Shown here: piece by piece, positions 59,021-64,000 of the stretch
Position numbering within the stretch: the first letter of the stretch is position 1
Layout: each line of letters starts with the position of its first letter
Assembly: GCA_947631255.1 (NCBI GenBank)
Contig: CANRKT010000005.1
Span: 22,451-86,450 of the forward strand
Direction of reading: 5' to 3'
Origin: an uncultured Enterobacteriaceae bacterium
GTDB taxonomy: Bacteria > Pseudomonadota > Gammaproteobacteria > Enterobacterales > Enterobacteriaceae
DNA: 64,000 nucleotides
The notes under the pieces: generated by a model
Database searches by the model: none
The model's input: only the letters and a program-made list of their open reading frames with translations
What the model was told of the DNA's origin: nothing
Position numbers and translations under genes: made by a program

Positions 59021-61684
59021 GTGAGCCAACGTGGACTGGAAACGCTACTACGCCCGAAATCTATTGCCGTGATCGGCGCATCAGCAAAAAATCATCGCGC
59101 AGGTTATTTAATGATGCGTAATTTGCTGGCGGGTGGGTTTAATGGCCCGATTATGCCCGTCACGCCTGCCTATAAAGCGGTATGTGGCGTACTGGCATGG
59201 CCGGATGTGGCAAGTTTACCTTTTGCCCCAGACTTAGCGGTTATCTGTACCCATTCGCGACGTAATCTCGAATTATTGGAAGCTCTGGGGGAAAAAAACT
59301 GTAAGGCATGTATCATTCTGTCTGCTCCCCCGGAACAGCTTCCAGCACTACAGGCTGCTGCAGCACGCTGGCAGATACGTCTGCTGGGCCCTAATAGTCT
59401 CGGTTTACTCGCCCCCTGGCAGGGTCTGAATGCAAGTTTTTCTCCGGTCCCGATTCAGAAAGGCAAACTGGCCTTTATTTCTCAGTCAGCTGCCGTTTCT
59501 AACACCATTCTTGACTGGGCACAGCAGCGAGAAATTGGCTTTTCCTGGTTTATTGCTCTCGGGGATAGCCTCGATACTGACGTAGATGAACTCCTCGACT
59601 ATCTGGCAAGGGACAGTAAAACCAGCGCTATCCTGCTCTACCTGGAGCATCTGAGTGATGCCCGGCGCTTTGTCTCTGCTGCCAGAAGTGCCTCGCGTAA
59701 TAAACCTATTCTGGTGATCAAAAGTGGTCGTAGTGCAAAAGCCCAGGCTCTGTTAAAAACACATCAGGGGCTGGATGCCGCATGGGATGCTGCGATTCAA
59801 CGTGCTGGTTTGCTACGGGTTAAAGACACCCATGAACTGTTTTCTGCGGTGGAAACGTTGAGCCATATGCGCCCGTTGCGCGGTGAGCGATTAATGATTA
59901 TCAGCAACGGCGCAGCCCCGGCAGCCCTGGCACTGGATGAGCTTGAACGTCGTAACGGAAAGCTTGCCACGTTAAGTGAGCAGACACTGAGCCAGCTCCG
60001 GGAAGCGTTACCTACCAGCGTTGAACTCGGTAACCCTATTGATCTGCGGGATGATGCAACAGCAGAGCGTTATCTACAGGCAGTCAAAGCTTTACTGGAC
60101 AGTCAGGAGATAGATGCCCTGATGATTATCCATGCCCCAAGCGCAGTGGCACCAGGCACCGCCAGCGCTCAGGCACTCATTGAGTTATTGCGCAGCCATC
60201 CGCGCAGTAAGTATCTCAGCATCATCACTAACTGGTGCGGGGAGTACTCTTCCCAGGAAGCACGGCGTTTATTCAGTGATGCCGGTATTCCCACCTATCG
60301 CACTCCTGAAGGTACTATCACCGCCTTTATGCATATGGTTGAATATCGCCGTAACCAGAAACAATTACGCGAGACCCCTGCACTGCCAGTCAATTTAACC
60401 GCCAATGCTAATACTGCCCATAGTCTGATCCAGCAAGCGCTGCAGGACAACGTCACCATGCTGGATACGCACGAAGTTAAACCCATTCTCGAAGCTTATG
60501 GTTTAACTACTCTGCCCACCTGGATTGCCAGCGATAGCGCAGAAGCGGTTTATATCGCTGAAAAAATTGGTTATCCGGTGGCGCTAAAATTACGTTCTCC
60601 CGATATTCCGCATAAATCGGATGTTCAGGGCGTGATGTTGTACCTGAGAACCGCCAGTGAAGTTCAGCAGGCAGCAGAGGCGATTATTGACAGGGTCAAA
60701 ATGACCTGGCCGCAGGCGCGGATCCATGGCTTGCTGGTTCAGGGAATGGCTAATCGTGCTGGCGCTCAAGAGTTACGTGTCGTGGTCGAGCATGATCCTA
60801 TCTTTGGTCCGCTGATCATGCTGGGTGAAGGAGGCGTTGACTGGCGCCCTAATCAGCAGGCCGCTGTGGCTCTGCCGCCTTTAAATATGAACCTGGCACG
60901 CTATTTAGTTATCCAGGCCATTAAGATGGATAAAATTCGCAGTCGAAGCGCATTGCGGCCTCTGGATATTGCAGGTCTGAGTACCTTGCTGGTGCAAGTA
61001 TCGAATCTGATTATTGACTGCCCGGAAATTACCCGTCTTGATATTCATCCGTTGTTGGCTACTGGCGATGAATTTACGCTACTGGATGTGACACTTGAAC
61101 TGGCTCCCTTCGAGGGCGATGCGGATGCCCGGCTCGCTGTACGCCCTTATCCGCATCAGCTTGAAGAAACTGTGCAGCTCAAAAATGGCGAGCACTGTTT
61201 ATTCCGTCCGATCCTTCCTGAAGATGAACCACTATTACAACAATTTATCGCTCAGGTCACAAAAGAGGATCTGTACTATCGTTACTTTAATGAAATCAAC
61301 GAATTTACCCATGATGATTTAGCCAATATGACGCAGATCGATTACGATCGTGAAATGGCATTTGTGGCAATTCGTCAAACGGCTGGGAAAGAAGAGATCC
61401 TCGGCGTCACTCGGGCAATTTCAGATCCCGATAATCTGGATGCTGAGTTCGCTGTACTGGTTCGATCCGACTTAAAGGGTTTAGGGATGGGCCGCCGTTT
61501 GCTGGAGAAACTGATCATTTATACTCGGGAACATGGGCTGGAAAAACTCAACGGTATCACCATGCCAAACAACCGCGGAATGATCACTCTGGCCCGTAAG
61601 CTGGGCTTTATCGTCGATATTCAGTTAGAAGATGGTATTGTCAGTTTGACTTTACCTCTGGCTAAAATAGAGACTGGTCAATAA
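59021..61684 (+). CDS. patZ: Protein lysine acetyltransferase PatZ (YfiQ)
   Basis: MSQRGLETLLRPKSIAVIGASAKNHRAGYLMMRNLLAGGFNGP; C-terminal GNAT domain; GTG start 59021 preferred. Confidence 0.96.
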   Translation: MSQRGLETLLRPKSIAVIGASAKNHRAGYLMMRNLLAGGFNGPIMPVTPAYKAVCGVLAWPDVASLPFAPDLAVICTHSRRNLELLEALGEKNCKACIILSAPPEQLPALQAAAARWQIRLLGPNSLGLLAPWQGLNASFSPVPIQKGKLAFISQSAAVSNTILDWAQQREIGFSWFIALGDSLDTDVDELLDYLARDSKTSAILLYLEHLSDARRFVSAARSASRNKPILVIKSGRSAKAQALLKTHQGLDAAWDAAIQRAGLLRVKDTHELFSAVETLSHMRPLRGERLMIISNGAAPAALALDELERRNGKLATLSEQTLSQLREALPTSVELGNPIDLRDDATAERYLQAVKALLDSQEIDALMIIHAPSAVAPGTASAQALIELLRSHPRSKYLSIITNWCGEYSSQEARRLFSDAGIPTYRTPEGTITAFMHMVEYRRNQKQLRETPALPVNLTANANTAHSLIQQALQDNVTMLDTHEVKPILEAYGLTTLPTWIASDSAEAVYIAEKIGYPVALKLRSPDIPHKSDVQGVMLYLRTASEVQQAAEAIIDRVKMTWPQARIHGLLVQGMANRAGAQELRVVVEHDPIFGPLIMLGEGGVDWRPNQQAAVALPPLNMNLARYLVIQAIKMDKIRSRSALRPLDIAGLSTLLVQVSNLIIDCPEITRLDIHPLLATGDEFTLLDVTLELAPFEGDADARLAVRPYPHQLEETVQLKNGEHCLFRPILPEDEPLLQQFIAQVTKEDLYYRYFNEINEFTHDDLANMTQIDYDREMAFVAIRQTAGKEEILGVTRAISDPDNLDAEFAVLVRSDLKGLGMGRRLLEKLIIYTREHGLEKLNGITMPNNRGMITLARKLGFIVDIQLEDGIVSLTLPLAKIETGQ

Positions 61685-61792
61685 AGCACGATAAAACATC
61701 ATCACTTTGTTAGATAGTAGTGATATTATCAGCAAGTTATGACATCTGGATTTTCAGAAGGCCATCCATGAACAGAGAAGATATGCACTGTG

Positions 61793-63148
61793 ATGTTGTC
61801 TAAACTTAAACGATATAAACATCAACAACACCTTGCTCAGTTACCTAAGCTTTCTCAATCGGTTGATGATGTAAAAAACCTTTTCTCTCCGGCTGAGTTC
61901 CGAGAGACGTTGTTACGTGAGATTGCTAATGCAAGAAAGCGTATTACTATTGTCGCGCTCTATCTGGAACAAGATGAGGCAGGCCAAGGTATCCTTTCTG
62001 CGCTGTATCAGGCAAAACAGCAGTATCCTGAGCTTAATATCACCATTCTGGTGGACTGGCATCGTGCACAGCGCGGACGTATTGGTGTTGAAGCAACCAA
62101 CACCAATGCGGACTGGTATCACCGTATGGCTGAACAGCACCCGGATATCGATATTCCGGTCTATGGTGTACCTGTTAATACCCGGGAAGCTCTGGGTGTG
62201 TTGCACTTCAAAGGTTTTATCATCGATGATTCGGTGGTTTACAGCGGGGCCAGTATTAACGATGTCTACCTGCATCAGCAGGATAAATATCGCTACGACC
62301 GTTATCACATCATCCATAATCCTAAGCTGGCTGATACGTTATCGGACTGGATCAATCAATACCTGATTAGTGGCCGTGCGGTACACCGTCTCGACTCGCC
62401 TTTACGTCCGAAGAGCCCGGACATTAAAAGTGATATCCGCCAGTATCGCCAGGAACTACGTGATACCTGTTTTACCTTTGAGGGTGATGCTGATAACGAC
62501 AGTCTGGCTATTACTCCCTTGGTTGGCCTGGGCAAGACGAGCAGTCTGAATAAGGCGATATCTCATTTAATACCCTGCACTGAAAGCAAGCTGGTTATTT
62601 GCACCCCTTATTTCAACCTGCCAGCCGTACTGGTACGTGGGATTATCAAGCTATTGCGTGAAGGCAAGCAGGTGGAAATTATCGTCGGTGATAAGACTGC
62701 GAATGATTTTTATATTCCTGAAGATCAGCCCTTTAAAATTATCGGCGCACTCCCTTATCTATACGAGATCAACTTACGTCGCTTCCTGAGTCGTCTTCAG
62801 TATTACGTGAGCAGTGAACAACTGACAGTCCGGTTATGGAAAGATGAAGATAATACCTATCATTTAAAAGGGATGTGGGTGGACGATAAATGGATGTTGC
62901 TGACCGGCAATAACCTTAACCCCCGCGCCTGGCGTCTCGATTTAGAGAATGCCTTATTGATTCATGATCCTAAGCAAGAGCTAGCTGAGCTGCGTACTAA
63001 AGAGCTTGATCTGATTCGGACGCATACCACGATAGTGCAGCATTATCGTGATCTGGAAAGCATCTCCGAATATCCGGTAAAAGTGCGCAAGTTGATTCGC
63101 CGCCTACGTCGTATCCGTGTGGATCGATTGATCAGCAGGATCCTTTAA
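61793..63148 (+). CDS. pssA: CDP-diacylglycerol-serine O-phosphatidyltransferase PssA
   Basis: MLSKLKRYKHQQHLAQLPKLSQSVDDVKNLFSPAEFRETLL; HFKGFIID HKD motif. Confidence 0.97.
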   Translation: MLSKLKRYKHQQHLAQLPKLSQSVDDVKNLFSPAEFRETLLREIANARKRITIVALYLEQDEAGQGILSALYQAKQQYPELNITILVDWHRAQRGRIGVEATNTNADWYHRMAEQHPDIDIPVYGVPVNTREALGVLHFKGFIIDDSVVYSGASINDVYLHQQDKYRYDRYHIIHNPKLADTLSDWINQYLISGRAVHRLDSPLRPKSPDIKSDIRQYRQELRDTCFTFEGDADNDSLAITPLVGLGKTSSLNKAISHLIPCTESKLVICTPYFNLPAVLVRGIIKLLREGKQVEIIVGDKTANDFYIPEDQPFKIIGALPYLYEINLRRFLSRLQYYVSSEQLTVRLWKDEDNTYHLKGMWVDDKWMLLTGNNLNPRAWRLDLENALLIHDPKQELAELRTKELDLIRTHTTIVQHYRDLESISEYPVKVRKLIRRLRRIRVDRLISRIL

Positions 63149-63218
63149 CACCAGGATAATGGAAAGATAACCACTAAAAACCCTGTGATGCAGGGTTTTT
63201 TTATATCTGAGGTTTCCC

Positions 63219-63542
63219 ATGAAATGGCTGATACTACCCATTATTTTTTTACTTACTGGTTGTAGCCATATCGCCAAGGATCAGTGGAGCGGTCAGGATA
63301 AAGCTCAGCACTTTATGGCTTCCGCTATTCTGACTGCTGCGGCCAGTGAAGTGGCGCTGCGACAAGGGGCGAGTTCTGTACGTAGTGCTAATATCGGCTT
63401 TCTTTTCTCTGTTTCTCTGGGTGCGACAAAAGAATTATGGGATAGCAGACCAGCTGGCAGCGGATGGAGCTGGAAAGATTTTGCCTGGGATATGGCTGGT
63501 TCCGCAACGGGATGCAGCCTCTGGCGCCTCGCCGACCACTAA
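63219..63542 (+). CDS. yfiM: Putative lipoprotein YfiM
   Basis: [44 protein letters not shown]...[32 protein letters not shown]. Confidence 0.93.
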   Translation: MKWLILPIIFLLTGCSHIAKDQWSGQDKAQHFMASAILTAAASEVALRQGASSVRSANIGFLFSVSLGATKELWDSRPAGSGWSWKDFAWDMAGSATGCSLWRLADH

Positions 63543-63661
63543 TTGGCTGCACTCGGTTATTTCAGTCACATACTGAAGTATGCTCCTTCATATCCTCCCT
63601 TGCCGCCTTGTCTCAGGGCAAAATCCTGCAGACGACAGGGTTTTTCCGGTATTCAGAACGC

Positions 63662-63690
63662 AAAAAAACCCAGCCTTTCGACTGGGGTTA
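63662..63690 (-). terminator. rRNA-operon terminator, copy downstream of the in-window 5S
   Basis: Minus strand AACCCCAGTCGAAAGGCTGGGTTTTTTTG. Confidence 0.8.
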
Positions 63691-63701
63691 TTGCTTATTT
63701 G

Positions 63702-63819
63702 ATGTCTGACAGTTCGCTACTCTCGCATGGGGAGACCCCACACTACCATGGTGGCTGTGGCGTTTCACTTCTGAGTTCGGCATGGGGCGGTGGGATCACC
63801 GCGCTAAAGCCGCCCGTCC
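63702..63819 (-). rRNA. rrf: 5S rRNA, divergent copy
   Basis: Minus strand ...GCGGCTTTAGCGCGGTGATCCCACCGCCCCATGCCGAACTCAGAAGTGAAACGCCACAGCCACCATGGTAGTGTGGGGTCTCCCCATGCGAGAGTAGCGAACTGTCAGACAT. Confidence 0.85.
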
Positions 63820-63961
63820 TTTGTCTTTTACCCTGATACTGCGTTGGCTGCGCTCGGTTATTTCAGTCACATACTGAAGTATGCTCCTTCATATCCTCCC
63901 TTGCCGCCTTGTCTCAGGGCAAAATCCTGCAGACGACAGGGTTTTTCCGGTATTCAGAACG

Positions 63962-63991
63962 CAAAAAACCCCAGCCTTTCGACTGGGGTTA
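63962..63991 (-). terminator. rRNA-operon terminator, second copy
   Basis: Minus strand AACCCCAGTCGAAAGGCTGGGGTTTTTTGC. Confidence 0.8.
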
Positions 63992-64000
63992 TTGCTTATT

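Larger units (their letters stand above)
63543..64000. repeat. Tandem duplication, 301-bp period (spacer + terminator + 5S), second copy cut by window end
   Basis: 63543-63699 and 63844-64000 differ at two positions by eye (A551/G852 and one A/C in the terminator). Confidence 0.9.

Noticed and set aside
63543-63836. ORF of 97 aa after yfiM
   Set aside because: Runs through the rRNA terminator and the antisense of 5S rRNA; not coding.

Overview
Enterobacterales chromosomal window whose backbone follows E. coli K-12 gene order from hscA to rrnG: hscA(partial)-hscB-iscA-iscU-iscS-iscR-trmJ-suhB ... glyA-glnB-glrR-qseG-glrK-glmY-purL-mltF-tadA-pgpC-yfhH ... yfhL-acpS-pdxJ-recO-era-rnc-lepB-lepA-rseC-rseB-rseA-rpoE-nadB-trmN6-srmB ... 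grcA-ung-yfiF-trxC-tapT-patZ-pssA-yfiM ... 5S rRNA. Departures from this backbone: (i) a ~15.8-kb block between srmB and grcA that encodes what looks like a complete beta-1,4-galactan pathway (galETKM; a MalK-type ATPase; binding protein plus two permeases; GH53 galactanase; GH42 beta-galactosidase; stand-alone PTS EIIB domain; LamB-type porin; LacI-type regulator); (ii) a NicO-type metal exporter plus DUF1007 pair next to suhB; (iii) an orphan GT9 glycosyltransferase between yfhH and yfhL; (iv) a collapsed IS200/IS605 tnpB remnant between pgpC and yfhH; (v) a 301-bp-period duplication around a divergent 5S rRNA gene at the right edge; (vi) no hmp between glyA and glnB. Regulatory elements readable directly include glmY with a sigma54 promoter and three GlrR sites, two FNR-like boxes exactly 53 bp apart before grcA, PurR boxes at purL and glyA, a GalR-like operator at galE, a sigmaE promoter at rpoE, and RNase III-type hairpins in the rnc leader. 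No CRISPR array and no tRNA gene were recognised. All product calls are from reading translations and recalled family knowledge; no search was run.
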